From Tetramitus jugosus (taxonomy: Eukaryota > Heterolobosea > Eutetramitea > Acrasida > Vahlkampfiidae): 64,000 nt of DNA. The stretch spans positions 124,001 to 188,000 of the forward strand of contig OW569373.1 of NCBI GenBank assembly GCA_937625935.1, in the 5' to 3' direction. The translations under genes were made by a program, and so were the position numbers. Below are positions 34,501 to 43,020 of this stretch, piece by piece. How positions within the stretch are numbered: the stretch's first letter is position 1; every line of letters starts with the position of its first letter. The notes beneath the pieces are model-generated. The model saw only the letters and a list, made by a program, of their open reading frames with translations. It did not search any database and was not told the origin of the DNA.

Positions 34501-34830
34501 CTTGTTGTTATGGATCATCGATTGAGGCAACAGCAACATCATACAGGTCATTTGATGAACATGTCAATGACACCTTCACCATCTTCATTTGTACATCAAC
34601 ACACACAGCAGACCCACCAATTCCATTCCTATCAACCCAGTAATGTCAGTGGTTTAATTACTGGTGCTAATAGTAGTGGTCGTGGTGGAGTCAATACAGC
34701 TAGTATTTTCCATGGTGCGACATTTGGTGAAGAGGTGAGTGGATTCGAATCAGTGAACCCTTCGTCATCGACATCAACCTCATCATTGCACCCATCCACC
34801 ACCTCTTCAGAAGCTCATTCACAACAGTAG
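31573..34830 (+). CDS. Zn2Cys6 (fungal-type) transcription regulator
   Basis: ATG at 31573 gives 1085 residues; the frame extends to 31456 only via GTG. A binuclear zinc cluster lies at about residues 554-585: ACTECRRAHKACSRTRPC then CVRLGTPEKC, spacing C-x2-C-x6-C-x5-C-x2-C-x8-C, with basic residues as in GAL4-type DNA-binding domains. RKKRKVTKKRWF follows, a basic segment shared with the second such gene at the window end. The N-terminal 250 residues are normal-complexity with extra Cys (HACSCVMPGCPEVG), of unknown role. Before and after the cluster lie long Asn/Asp and Gln/His/Ser tracts, likely disordered activation regions. Zn2Cys6 proteins are mostly fungal, with scattered members in amoebae. 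Confidence 0.9.
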   Translation: MSSNTTSMLSSDQYQSNSYSQQSSTEKEWYWPIPNPHWDMKPCANLRHVGRRKLDKIDLYVDRKESVSFAKKHTLSLVGNWRRLHSQLGNKAIRDAQKVPQHAFGCPSKVIRDPTIISAIVTKHHACSCVMPGCPEVGKHSAYKDRRIPNVDSDSDGCVRFNGKNNLLRSFSSKAAREVREINKPLTVPQVFERSCTIRGKRLILPKYPNKYCHLRSVQSKFSPPAQAQSGEVPYESLCLSNPCPTTEQTLSQPNEPVLQFKQKIEQLTAKSDRDHPNITHTNNTNHNSNKHFLSSATSLNEMESRSPAQVKSFFTDHLLLPKVEPIDYGDDDEQRPIDHYNGDGNNQAPFTIFDEDPKSMMPKQPTRIQKNIPNDGIMIPKYSLVVSFSSNQQQVVNNVPTSSMNSHDDMNTIDHQSNNQSNDNNNHNSNNQNVDPHHNNHGESGGSNSNDNRDNRDNNNNSNSSNNNSNDDKGKANDQNNNNNNNSSNNDGKDEGNNDEEEGDDRAGEDEEDDAISGGAEDDDSAGSDHNHQSDGVSGGSSSSNSKKRKRKRFNEACTECRRAHKACSRTRPCERCVRLGTPEKCQSMERKKRKVTKKRWFNYQVQENGKITLENTKQQQQQQQQRQKAMQSSFASSSMSNESASSSVSNIVHGSTMNTTMNSSSGVSQSFSPPVYQTPSATTAHQQQYQQSRTIVTNQPHGVNYQNQQQQQYHPSFSMQHQEQQQAPQFHQHHPRPSPYMATTGSTSGLSQRATDIHTQQQQQQPQQQLHYYYHHPPHQKQNNNSSNNQQFQQHQNKNIHGIMSTANTNTSTPSIMNQQHLGGSTGSQMSGNSNHLLVPSTTHHQISHTTAAIDSKQPDMMIPRSASSSSLFEPSLLHQQQQQHLPYHQHSQQVQQSIDGSQMALPSFNRLSNQPASGVGGSSMGRMPGHNNNNNHSAVVSSSSWHPNSSPSYDVLASPSPHQQQQEQRSDHALVVMDHRLRQQQHHTGHLMNMSMTPSPSSFVHQHTQQTHQFHSYQPSNVSGLITGANSSGRGGVNTASIFHGATFGEEVSGFESVNPSSSTSTSSLHPSTTSSEAHSQQ

Positions 34831-35067
34831 TTGTAGCAGTGAACAAGTTGTCGTCTGAGTAGAGAGCAAGTAGAGAGCACGCAGAGAGAGTGATGAGACA
34901 ACTCCAGAGAAGCAATAATAAAGTGACTTATGCTTATTGATTCATCCATTCGAAGCGAACACCCTAGAGAGAGAGTAGACCAGAAAAGGCTGTATTGATT
35001 TTGGCTTGGACCTAGTTTTTCTTTGTTCTTGGAGAGAGGGATTTATGCTTGTGAAACAGGTAGTTTG

Positions 35068-35416
35068 CTATCTGCCGTGGCAGTTGTGTGCCTCATTCAA
35101 AAATGTTGCGTTGCTTTTGGTTGTTGGGTAGGGTAGCATTGGTACGCCCATCATGCCTCCATTTGCAGGGAAGTTCACGCAATAGTCATGAAGCTTTTTT
35201 CCTCCTTTGAACACATACAATAGGATAGGGAATACGAAAATCCATACCTTTATAAACAAAAGCTCTACATACAATAGTCGCAAGAAACAAGCAACGAAGA
35301 TGATCTAAATGGTGACTTTTTTCTGGCGAAGTGTGTGATTTTTGGTGTGTCAATTTTGCGACTCCGCCTAATGCGGACGGAAAGGAAGCGGAGTAATTCA
35401 AATTGACCAAAATCAT
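35068..35416 (-). CDS. possible small two-exon gene, unknown product
   Basis: Between two convergent genes lies a 646-bp gap that could hold a minus-strand gene: exon 1 35416-35248, 43-nt intron (GTATGG...CAAAG), exon 2 35204-35068, 101 residues. The join gives CRAFVYKGGKKLHDYCVN, then MMGVPMLPYPTTKSNATF and a stop. A hydrophobic patch (CLFLATIVC) sits at about residues 45-53. The intron would be the shortest in the window, and its acceptor is weak, so the model is tentative. I recognise no family. An alternative is that exon 2 alone is part of an unspliced frame starting without ATG, or that all of this is untranslated sequence. Confidence 0.3.
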
Positions 35417-35476
35417 TGGATTACACCGAAAGAATTCGTTTATTGTAAACTGCGTGCTGCCAATGCACATACACAT

Positions 35477-36820
35477 CTAAAGATAATCGATGAGGGTGCT
35501 ATTTTGTTTCAAGCTTGAGCTCAGTTCCGAACGTTCATCCACATCAGTTGTAGCTGTCACCTCGGTTGTGTTTGTTGGTGTGCTGCTTGTTGTTTGTAAT
35601 CTCAAGGAGGGATCTCGAGACAATCTCCGCTCCTTCTCATCGTCCTTGTTCAACAAAGAGTTCATTGCCTTCACGGTTGCAGAAGACAAATCAACTTCAT
35701 TGTCCTGCAAGTCAACAACTTGTAACCGACACTCGGAATTCATCTCTTCAATTCCTCCAATTAAATGATTGACACCCACATCAGAAATCTTATTCTTGCA
35801 CAGTACCAATTTCGTCAAGCAAGTGTTTGTCTTCAAACATTCGGCCAATACTTTACAACACTCGTTATTAATTTCACAATCAGTCAAATCCAAGACTTCA
35901 AAAACACATCTCGAATCGTTTGTCTCCTTATCAATCAACAATTTTTTGAGTAGAACAGGAGTAATCTGCCACTTACTCAGAGACAAGTGCGTAATTTTTC
36001 TTTGCTTGTTCATGAGTGACATGAATTCGGAGGCAATCTGTTGCGAAATGGCAAATTTGCCCAAGTGAAATCGCGTCAACACACATCGCTGATCCGCACT
36101 GTTCGTCAACAAAATCTTACCCAGTGTCTCAATCGATTGCATCTCCAATGGCTTATAATTGCCCTCAATCACCAACTCGTGAACAAAGTCACAAACAGAC
36201 ACAATTTTCAAAACGGAATCCACTCCGTTCGACCCGAAATCACTCTCCAAGAATTGCAAGGACAAGCTACTGCTCTGTCGCTTCTTGATTACCACAGGTG
36301 TCGGAGGCGATGCGGACGATGATCGTCTTTTCCAGTCGGAACTCGTCCGAGTCGACTGCACGGAATCAGAGTTGGATGACGTTGGGCTCAATGTGTTATT
36401 GCTATTGCTTTGTGCCGAAGGAAGAGCAGCCAACGCTGGTGCTACCACAGTATTCGTATTGTACTTGTACATGATGTTCAAAATGTCTTTGGCCACTTCA
36501 TCAGTCAATAAGCTCTCACCGGAGAATTTAAATACGGAGACAGAGGTATTTCCGCTCTGAACCAGAGTCTTGTACAGTTCAATGACATCCTTTGTGGAAA
36601 TGTTTTTGGTTGTCTAGATTTGTTTTGTTGTGTTTGTTGTGTTTCGGTTGTGTTCCGATTGTGAGCTCATGTTGTTTGTTTAGATTGTGACAAGACACAT
36701 AAAAAAAAGTTGCTGTTTTTTTGAAGCATCATATCATCATCATCATACCTCATCGAACTCGACGACTCGAACCAAATTTTTGCTGATTCCATTTTTCATT
36801 TTTGATACTTTATCGCCCAT
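35477..36820 (-). CDS. leucine-rich-repeat (RNI-like) protein
   Basis: Two exons: 36820-36749 (24 codons) and 36613-35477; 135-nt GTATGA...TCTAG intron; 402 residues. The long frame has no ATG at its 5' end and is closed by TAG at the intron's own acceptor. The short first exon MGDKVSKMKNGISK...VVEFDE supplies the start and joins in phase. Residues about 50-75 and 190-320 show ribonuclease-inhibitor-type repeats: LHLSLSKWQITPVLLKKLL-like, VLDLTDCEINNECCKVLAECL, LVLCKNKISDVGVNHLI and VVDLQDNEVDLSSATVKAM. A Ser/Arg-rich insert (about 90-120) interrupts the array. RNI-type repeats are protein-interaction surfaces; no enzyme domain is attached. Confidence 0.8.
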
Positions 36821-37282
36821 TGTTGCTATGTGGTGTGATCGAGATGGTTGTTTTGTGTTTTTTTCCCTTGCTAGAGGACGAATGATGTGTTCTTGGCCTT
36901 TCGCTGTGAACTTTACGAACAGTTGTCAAGTGTCAAAGTTGTCGGAAAAAGGAAAAGGATCAATTGTTGGACTCTGTACTTACTGCTGACCTTAGGATGG
37001 CCACTACTTCAATGACATAACTGAATGTAACCAGGATCCTAATCTCGGACATCCAATTCAGTAGGGTCCATCCATTCACTTCTTGGATCTCCAATAAATA
37101 TGTATTATCGCGCACGGTCAGCCGGCTCCCTTCTTTATGGAGATTCTCAACACCCGGCCTCCTTCAAGTGGTTCGCTCATAAATGAAAAAGTCCTCTATG
37201 TCCTAAGTCTGTGAAGCTAATGGGATGCATCACATGGTTTCAATTTGAGAAATCCTTCAAAACAACAAACATAACATACACA
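36821..37282. other. intergenic region between LRR gene and surface-protein gene
   Basis: Divergent promoter region of about 460 bp. Short plus-strand frames here have unlike-protein composition. No RNA gene or repeat is evident. Confidence 0.4.
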
Positions 37283-38482
37283 ATGAAAATTAGCACCTAC
37301 CTTATTGTACTACTTGTTCTTCTCAATTTGCTCGTTGATGTGCTTTCCGTCATCCACACCATTGGTCTCAAAGAAGCTTTCCACGGTTCTCGTATCATCA
37401 TGGACAACGACGGAAGCAGATCTTTCACCACAGAAGTTTATCACAACTACCACATAGCGGATTCTTGGGGTGGAAGGTCAAACTACAGGTTTTGGGCAGT
37501 TCATACTGATGGATCTACATCATACAGTGGCAATTATGACAATTCAGGAACACATATTTTCCATTTGCACTACAATAAGCCAATCTCTAAATACTATGTT
37601 CAGTGTTTAGATTCCACCCTGAAGTGCAATTTGAATGGTTTCTTTGTGTTCACTTTTTTAGTAGATCCATACGTAGAACCAGGACCTCCAGGATCTAAAG
37701 TGGAACCCTTTTTCCTTTACATTGACGACGGTCAGTGTTTAGATGCTTTGTATGTCGGAGGAGCCATAGCTGGCCCATACACTATTGAATGGACTAATAC
37801 TGTGACACAACCAACACGTTTAGAGGTATCCTATGGTAATCCTGACAAAATGACAGAGATTTATTCCTATTATCAATCCTCGGTTTCTCAAATTGTTTCA
37901 GGAGGGGGAAATGTAACCTTGAACATGAAACTGAATATTTGCAACAATGGAGGATCTACTGGTGACTTCAATGGAAGATTGATTTACTACCAGCCTACAA
38001 TTCCAGCAAAAGATGGATACGAGATTTTAAAGCTTCCATTCATTTTTAATATGGCTCTGGGTGAGACTACAGCAGTAGTACCCGATTGTGAGCTTGGATA
38101 TGATGGAAACTTGGCAGTTGATGTCTATTCTGACACATCTGAGTCCTCAATGGCATACACTCTGACATTTTGGTTTAGCGATTATGTGTACAGCAATGCT
38201 CATATGACAACTGCGAAAGGGGCAGTATTTTATAACCTCGTGTCCCAACAACCCTTTGTTCGCCTCCTACTGAGGTGCAGACTGTCATCAGGATGTACAT
38301 TCAACGGTCAAATGATTGTCAACAGGAAACTTGCTGAGCCTCCAGTAGCAGAAAGTACTATTGTCATTCCACCAGTAGAGTCAAAATCACCAGTAACTCC
38401 TGTTAGCAGTGCCCCTTCTTTGAGGACCAGCTCCGGCAGGATAATTGCAGCAATCGTGGTTCTTTTCATGTTCCTTCAATAA
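37283..38482 (+). CDS. secreted or GPI-anchored surface protein, unknown function
   Basis: The ATG at 37283 begins a clear signal peptide (MKISTYLIVLLVLLNLLVDVLS); upstream in-frame starts at 37211 (GTG) and 37220 (ATG) would bury it, so I use 37283: 399 residues. The ectodomain is rich in Tyr, Gly, Ser and Thr with few Cys and reads as beta-strand-rich. A Pro/Ser/Thr segment (PPVESKSPVTPVSSAPSL) leads to a C-terminal hydrophobic stretch (IIAAIVVLFMFLQ) that ends at the stop. A short hydrophobic end with no cytoplasmic residues favours a GPI-anchor signal over a transmembrane helix. I recognise no domain; adhesion or recognition at the cell surface is a guess. Confidence 0.8.
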   Translation: MKISTYLIVLLVLLNLLVDVLSVIHTIGLKEAFHGSRIIMDNDGSRSFTTEVYHNYHIADSWGGRSNYRFWAVHTDGSTSYSGNYDNSGTHIFHLHYNKPISKYYVQCLDSTLKCNLNGFFVFTFLVDPYVEPGPPGSKVEPFFLYIDDGQCLDALYVGGAIAGPYTIEWTNTVTQPTRLEVSYGNPDKMTEIYSYYQSSVSQIVSGGGNVTLNMKLNICNNGGSTGDFNGRLIYYQPTIPAKDGYEILKLPFIFNMALGETTAVVPDCELGYDGNLAVDVYSDTSESSMAYTLTFWFSDYVYSNAHMTTAKGAVFYNLVSQQPFVRLLLRCRLSSGCTFNGQMIVNRKLAEPPVAESTIVIPPVESKSPVTPVSSAPSLRTSSGRIIAAIVVLFMFLQ

Positions 38483-39014
38483 TTGAGGTTATTCAACCTG
38501 TCTCAAGAGTGATCTCTGGTTTCGATATTGGTGGGGAACAGCAACTAAGAAAACAATACAGAACTTTCTCGAGTCAGATGCAAATTGAAGAAACATAAAT
38601 GATATCTCATTTGATTCAAATCAAGTCAAAATTGCATCTGAATTGCAAAACCTTGTTCTTTCGAAATAGAGGCTACTGAATCCATATCATCAACATACCA
38701 CATGTTGGAGTTTCTTTTGGTTCGTCGAGAGTTCTTTCCAGGATAGGAACAAAATTGTGCCAAACAAACGAAATAAAGAATTTCTTTACCTCTCTCCTAT
38801 TTTATGCGACATCATCGAATAACACATATGGATCAAGATATCAGGGCCCTTGGTCGCCTCCTTACTGACTGTCAAAGCTAGACATCTTCCTGCTTACACA
38901 GTCCTTGGGCATCGAACGAGGCAATGCAACACTTTCGGGTTCCTTGTGGCACCAGACACACATTGTGGGTTCGGCACCCGTGTTTTTCAGACATAGAACA
39001 ACTTCCTCGCATTC
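38483..39014. other. AT-rich gap and pre-insertion flank of the retroposition site
   Basis: From 38483 to about 38860 no feature is visible. From 39014 down to 38862 the minus strand is open and Cys-rich (CEEVVLCLKNTGAEPTMCVWC), continuing in frame out of the repeat copy at 39015-39029. Its start is unclear, because upstream sequence has been displaced by inserts. It may be a remnant of a host exon that was interrupted. Confidence 0.35.
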
Positions 39015-39104
39015 GAATTCTAGGGTCGATTTTTTTTTTTTTTTCCATACAACCATGTGTGCTAGCGCAGCAAGCACACGATTGCTCATTTATTGACTTG
39101 TTTT

Positions 39105-39134
39105 GTGAGTGATGACCCGTAGGGCGTCATTCAC
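39105..39134. repeat. stem-loop in retroposed insert 2
   Basis: GAGTGATGACCC and the reverse complement of GGGCGTCATTCACTC pair across a GTA loop, with two unpaired bases. A second stem, GTGTGCT...AGCACAC, lies at 39057-39079. Together they suggest that the insert derives from a structured RNA rather than an mRNA. Confidence 0.55.
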
Positions 39135-39316
39135 TCTTCTTCTCTTGTTGTCCCGACGGTGCACCTACAGGTTGGAAGAATCACTCTAGTGAGAATTCTA
39201 GGGTCTTGTTTTTTTTTTTAATACAACACGAGGTTGCTCTTTATTACTCTGTCCTACTTTCTTTTAGTTTCTCAGATCGTCCTTGTTACGCTAGGAGAGC
39301 GTCTCCTCTTTCTTGT

Positions 39317-39341
39317 TAGTAACGCTCACAGAGCGTTACTA
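39317..39341. repeat. perfect 11-bp stem-loop in retroposed insert 1
   Basis: TAGTAACGCTC and GAGCGTTACTA flank a three-base ACA loop. On the minus strand the stem begins at the TAG stop of the 56-codon frame, so it is the first part of the 3' untranslated region of the copied transcript. Confidence 0.6.
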
Positions 39342-39555
39342 CTGTTTGCAGTCCTTTGATTGCTGGTAGAGTCTGTGAAGCGTTGTGATGCAGCGACTCT
39401 TCACCCAGCACACAAAACTACGGGCCTTTCGATGTGCTACTTCTTGTTTCATCCCATTTTTCATCAGCGCATCTGCCACCTGGTCGACAGCGTCGTTCTC
39501 TAATCCCATCGAGAATTCTAGGGTCGAATACGTCTAATCGGAGAAACAGATGTAA

Positions 39556-39628
39556 TCCTCCATGGCTCAGTTGGTAGAGCGTCAGGCTGTTAACCTGCAG
39601 GTCGTTGGTTCGAGCCCAACTGGAGGAG
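39556..39628 (+). tRNA. tRNA-Asn (anticodon GTT)
   Basis: A 73-nt cloverleaf: acceptor arms TCCTCCA (39556-39562) and TGGAGGA (39621-39627) pair fully, with G as discriminator. The D arm is GCTCAGTTGGTAGAGC, the anticodon loop CTGTTAA reads GTT, and the T arm carries GTTGGTTCGAGCCCAAC. A and B internal promoter boxes are intact. No intron. The CDK gene starts 65 bp downstream on the same strand. Confidence 0.95.
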
Positions 39629-39642
39629 ACACCTTTTAGTTA

Positions 39643-39648
39643 GGCGCC
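39643..39648. promoter_or_regulatory. GGCGCC E2F-like core upstream of the CDK gene
   Basis: GGCGCC lies 45-50 bp upstream of the CDK ATG, between the tRNA and the gene, in TTAGGCGCCATATT. It is the same core as the palindromes near kinesin-8 and in the BCKDH E2 intron. As a six-base motif it could be chance. Confidence 0.25.
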
Positions 39649-39692
39649 ATATTCAAAGGGTCACAAAAAAGTTGCCCAAACAAAAGCAAACG

Positions 39693-40732
39693 ATGACCAC
39701 TGTTGATAAGCTGTCCCATTTTATTGTCCACGACAAGATTGGCCAAGGAACCTACGGTGGTATGGATCATACAAAGCTTTCGTTTTTCTTGACCCACACG
39801 AGCTTATACAAGCTAACAACAGCTTTTTGTTTTCACATCCTTGGATGTCAACCCAATTTTCACCTTTCAATTTATTAGTTGTGTACAGAGCAGAGGACAG
39901 AACCACAGGTAAGCTTGTTGCTCTCAAGAAGATCAAGTTGGAGCACGAGGATGAGGGCATTCCTTGTACTGCGATCCGTGAGATCTCCCTTCTCAAGCAA
40001 GTAGCTCTCCATGCCAATGTAGTGAATCTTTACGATGTGATCCATCAGGAAAAGCACTTGACTCTCGTGTTTGAGTACCTTGATGAAGACTTGAGAAAGT
40101 TTTTGGATTTCAGAAAGAGGAGAAACTTGTTCATGAGCACTCAGATGCTCAAGAGCTTTGTTTATCAAATTTTGAGTGGTCTTGCCTTTTGTCATTCGAG
40201 AAGAGTGTTGCACAGGGATCTGAAACCTCAGAATTTGTTGGTTGAGCAGCAACGAGTGGTCAAGTTGGCTGATTTTGGTCTTGCGAGAGAATTTACACTT
40301 CCATTGCACACTTTTACTCATGAAGTGGTCACTCTGTGGTATAGAGCACCTGAAATTTTGTTAGGAACAGAGAGATATACTTCAGCTGTTGATATTTGGA
40401 GTGTGGGATGTATTATGGCAGAAATGGCCACGAACACTGCTCTCTTTCAGGGAGACAGTGAAATTGAGCAGCTACTCAAAATGTTTTCCACGTTGGGAAC
40501 ACCTTCTGAGGAAACATGGTCTGGTGTTTCTGGATTGAAACACTACAAACCAACCTTCCCACGCTGGACAGGCAATCTGTTGAGATCTAAAGTATCAACT
40601 GACAGATTGGATGACGCGGGTCTGGATTTGTTATCCAAGATGTTGACATATGATCCGGAGAAACGTATTACAGCTAGACAAGCAATGGAACATCCTTGGT
40701 TTAGAGATGTTACTGTTGCATACACCATGTAG
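39693..40732 (+). CDS. cyclin-dependent kinase with PCTAIRE helix
   Basis: Two exons: 39693-39759 and 39879-40732, with a 119-nt GTATGG...TTAG intron; 306 residues. The join restores IGQGTYGVVYRAED. Next come VALKKIKLE, a cyclin-binding helix EGIPCTAIREISLL, HRDLKPQNLL, DFGLAREF and THEVVTLWYRAPEILLG with the activating Thr. The whole protein is a bare kinase domain of CDK1/2 length, so despite PCTAIRE in place of PSTAIRE it lacks the long N-terminus of metazoan CDK16-18. It probably serves cell-cycle control with a cyclin partner; the one-residue helix change could bias cyclin choice. AATAAA lies about 75 nt after the stop. Confidence 0.95.
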
Positions 40733-40871
40733 TTGAGAAACTGTAGTTGTATTTGAAAAGTGTGCGAGTGCAATAGTGGATATTCACTCTGTCACCAAGA
40801 GAGAACAATAAACTCTTAGATACAAATTTTGTTTTTATAAAAGTGATAATTACTTGGTATTGTTCATAACC

Positions 40872-41996
40872 TTACTCTACAACTAGTGTCTCGTATTGTC
40901 TTCTTGATCTGCTCTTCATCTCACCCTTGTACACAAAGTAGATGATCGCACCACAGATGGAAAAGTCAATCAAGGCAACAAATAATCCGAAAGCGTTGTA
41001 AGGTAGAGCAACACGTCTGCGAATGCGGCTAGATCCACTCTTGTCAACTGAAGCCACCTGAATTGGAACTGGTACAGTCGATCCAGGTTCAGGCAAACCA
41101 TCATGAGCTCCGGAACATGGAGTAAAGATGCGAATTGTGTTTCCAGGCTCAGTAGGACATCTATACACATTATTAGCACCATCCACTCTGTTCACTGTGC
41201 ACAGTTTGTGATTCTTGTCTTCAAAAATGGTCACTTCCGGCATTCTAGCAGTCAAGGTATAGGTCAGGGAGATTTCTGTGTCTGAGACATCGCCCTTGGC
41301 CTTGGCAGAGTATGTCAATCTCAATGTTCCTGCTTCACCCTCTGGTACATAGTTACATGTGGCAGTGCAGTGTCCACCAGTAGCAGTCTTGGATGTACAG
41401 CTTACTTGACTGCACGACTTGGTATTAAACTCAACTACTCCTTCACTGTACAAGGATTCAGTGAATTGATACTGGTAGTCAACTTGGAATGATGGCATCA
41501 TATCCCAATTGATCTGTCCATAAATTCGATTGGCAGACAACAATCCATTGCCATTCAAGGATCCAACCACTGATTGTGTCTGTGCAAAAACAGCCATTCT
41601 CCCCGTTTCCTTAATATCAGCCTTCTTCTCCTCATTTCCAATAAAAATGCGATAATTTTCATCGTTTGGAACCGAAAGTTCAACATACTTGTGCAAATCT
41701 GCAAAATTGGCTGGCGATGAACCGAGAACTGAGAAACCAGGTGAATGATTGATGCATGGCATCTGATAATTGAATTCTGGGTACTTGTCTACCCAGATGG
41801 ACACATCAGTAGCCTTGGAAAGTGCACCAGAGAATAGTTTTCTCACTAGAATTAGTGTTCCTATCAATAGAATGAGGCCAATGATGATTGTCAAGGCAAT
41901 TTTGACGAAAAATGTTTTGCTAAAGGGTGGGAGTTTGTTTGATGGAGGTGGCATGTCCATGGCAGGCTCATCATAGTCGATATCAGCGTCCTGCAT
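40872..41996 (-). CDS. two-pass membrane protein with large extracytosolic domain
   Basis: ATG at 41996, 374 residues. A Pro-rich cytosolic head (MDMPPPSNKLPPFSKTF) precedes a transmembrane helix at about 31-53 (IALTIIIGLILLIGTLILV). A domain of about 270 residues follows with paired cysteines (CSQVSCTSKTATGGHCTATC) and beta-rich text, then a second helix at about 330-356 (FGLFVALIDFSICGAIIYFVY) and a short basic tail (KSRSRRQYETLVVE). Both termini therefore face the cytosol, with the Cys-containing domain in the lumen or outside. I do not recognise the family. RSRIRRR just before the second helix could be a processing site. Confidence 0.8.
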   Translation of the reverse strand: MQDADIDYDEPAMDMPPPSNKLPPFSKTFFVKIALTIIIGLILLIGTLILVRKLFSGALSKATDVSIWVDKYPEFNYQMPCINHSPGFSVLGSSPANFADLHKYVELSVPNDENYRIFIGNEEKKADIKETGRMAVFAQTQSVVGSLNGNGLLSANRIYGQINWDMMPSFQVDYQYQFTESLYSEGVVEFNTKSCSQVSCTSKTATGGHCTATCNYVPEGEAGTLRLTYSAKAKGDVSDTEISLTYTLTARMPEVTIFEDKNHKLCTVNRVDGANNVYRCPTEPGNTIRIFTPCSGAHDGLPEPGSTVPVPIQVASVDKSGSSRIRRRVALPYNAFGLFVALIDFSICGAIIYFVYKGEMKSRSRRQYETLVVE

Positions 41997-42157
41997 TTTC
42001 TCTGTCTGTTTGTTTTACTTGTTGTTTTTTGATTTTCTGTTTGTGCGATCTTCCTTTACGTGTTTTTTTTTGTTTTGTGTGAACTGGAGGAGAATCGGAG
42101 GAAAGCAAACTCCGAGTTGGATGGTCTTTTTGAAAGTGAAGGAGTCAGGTGGTAAAC

Positions 42158-42868
42158 CTATGTCAATTGCTTGAGGCGCAAGTTTCCGAGCTTCTTATCA
42201 ATCTCTGCAATGGATTTTTCAAGAGCACTAATTTCCTTTGAAAACCCTGTGACCAGTCTCTCGGGTTTACGAGCTACAAACTTGCGTCTCGGATGTTCAG
42301 TCGTTCGGGTGGACACAGCTCTCCTCACGCCATGAATATTGGGTAAACGAATGGCTGGTGCTGTTATGGCAGTATCTGTAGCATTAGATCGATCGGTCAA
42401 TAAATAAAATTCGTAATCCACAGTTTCTGGAGGTCTAGAGAACTCTTTCTTCTCTCCAAGCGCCTTCTTGGGAGGAGCTTCCTCCTTCTTTGGAAGTTTA
42501 AAGCTAGGAATTTTAATTTTTCGCTTTGAAACTTGATCCTCTCGATTCTTTACTATTTGATTCACAAAAGCTGAAGAATCCAAGTTTGGGTTCTCTTTTG
42601 TCAGGAATTCTGCAGCCAAGAACAGTCGGGTACTATCACTAACGTCCTTCTTCTGTTTCAAATCCGAAAATCGCTCATTAGATATACTCAAGTCCAAATT
42701 ATTGACTAATCTACTCAATCGAAGTTCATTATCACTTGGAAATTGAGCTTTTTGATTCAAATTAGATCGCTTGAGCTTCCTCTGTTCAATTCGTTGCTTT
42801 TTCCTTAGTTGTATCTGTTTTAACTTGATGTAATAATCACTATATGTTGTAGTGTAGTTATCGTACAT
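42158..42868 (-). CDS. basic, coiled-coil-prone protein of unknown function
   Basis: ATG at 42868, 236 residues. Residues 14-45 form a strongly basic helix (KLKQIQLRKKQRIEQRKLKR). The middle carries Lys/Glu-rich text and KIPSFKLPKKEEAPPKK. The C-terminal 30 residues (ISALEKSIAEIDKKLGNLRLKQL) fit a short coiled coil. There is no signal peptide or membrane segment. It could be a cytoskeletal or nuclear adaptor, but nothing assigns it. It is divergent from TSR2, with about 150 bp between their starts. Confidence 0.7.
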   Translation of the reverse strand: MYDNYTTTYSDYYIKLKQIQLRKKQRIEQRKLKRSNLNQKAQFPSDNELRLSRLVNNLDLSISNERFSDLKQKKDVSDSTRLFLAAEFLTKENPNLDSSAFVNQIVKNREDQVSKRKIKIPSFKLPKKEEAPPKKALGEKKEFSRPPETVDYEFYLLTDRSNATDTAITAPAIRLPNIHGVRRAVSTRTTEHPRRKFVARKPERLVTGFSKEISALEKSIAEIDKKLGNLRLKQLT

Positions 42869-43020
42869 GTCCAGTCCATGTTCATTCCAGTATCATCAAC
42901 TCTATTTTTTCCAAAAACTGAATGGGTCGTAAAAACTGGCGTTCATGAAAAAAGCGGAGAATACCTCACATATCCGACAAAAATTCACACAACCACCGAA
43001 AGAAACGAAACAAGTCCAAC

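Larger units (their letters stand above)
39015..39527 (-). mobile_element. two tandem poly(A)-ended retroposed inserts with shared target-site duplications
   Basis: Three direct copies of GAATTCTAGGGTC lie at 39015-39027, 39193-39205 and 39513-39525; pairs agree over 15 bp. On the minus strand each copy begins a unit, and each of the two units ends in a poly(A) tract directly before the next copy: A11 (39209-39219) and A15 (39030-39044). That is the layout of LINE-type retroposition with target-site duplication, used twice at one site. Insert 1 (about 39220-39512) carries a 56-codon frame (ATG 39509, stop 39339-39341), two stem-loops and AATAAA (39240-39245) before its tail. Insert 2 (39045-39192) has no frame and three stem-loops. 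The source transcripts are unknown; the site is 28 bp upstream of tRNA-Asn. Confidence 0.65.

Noticed and set aside
36600-36690. ATG near 36672 in frame with the LRR protein but separated by TAG, read as a disrupted start
   Set aside because: The TAG is part of the intron acceptor, and the true first exon lies at 36749-36820.
39015-39527. The repeated GAATTCTAGGGTC as a cloning linker or assembly artefact
   Set aside because: Copies are followed by different unique sequence and poly(A) tracts in a consistent order, which fits target-site duplication better; contamination cannot be fully excluded without reads.
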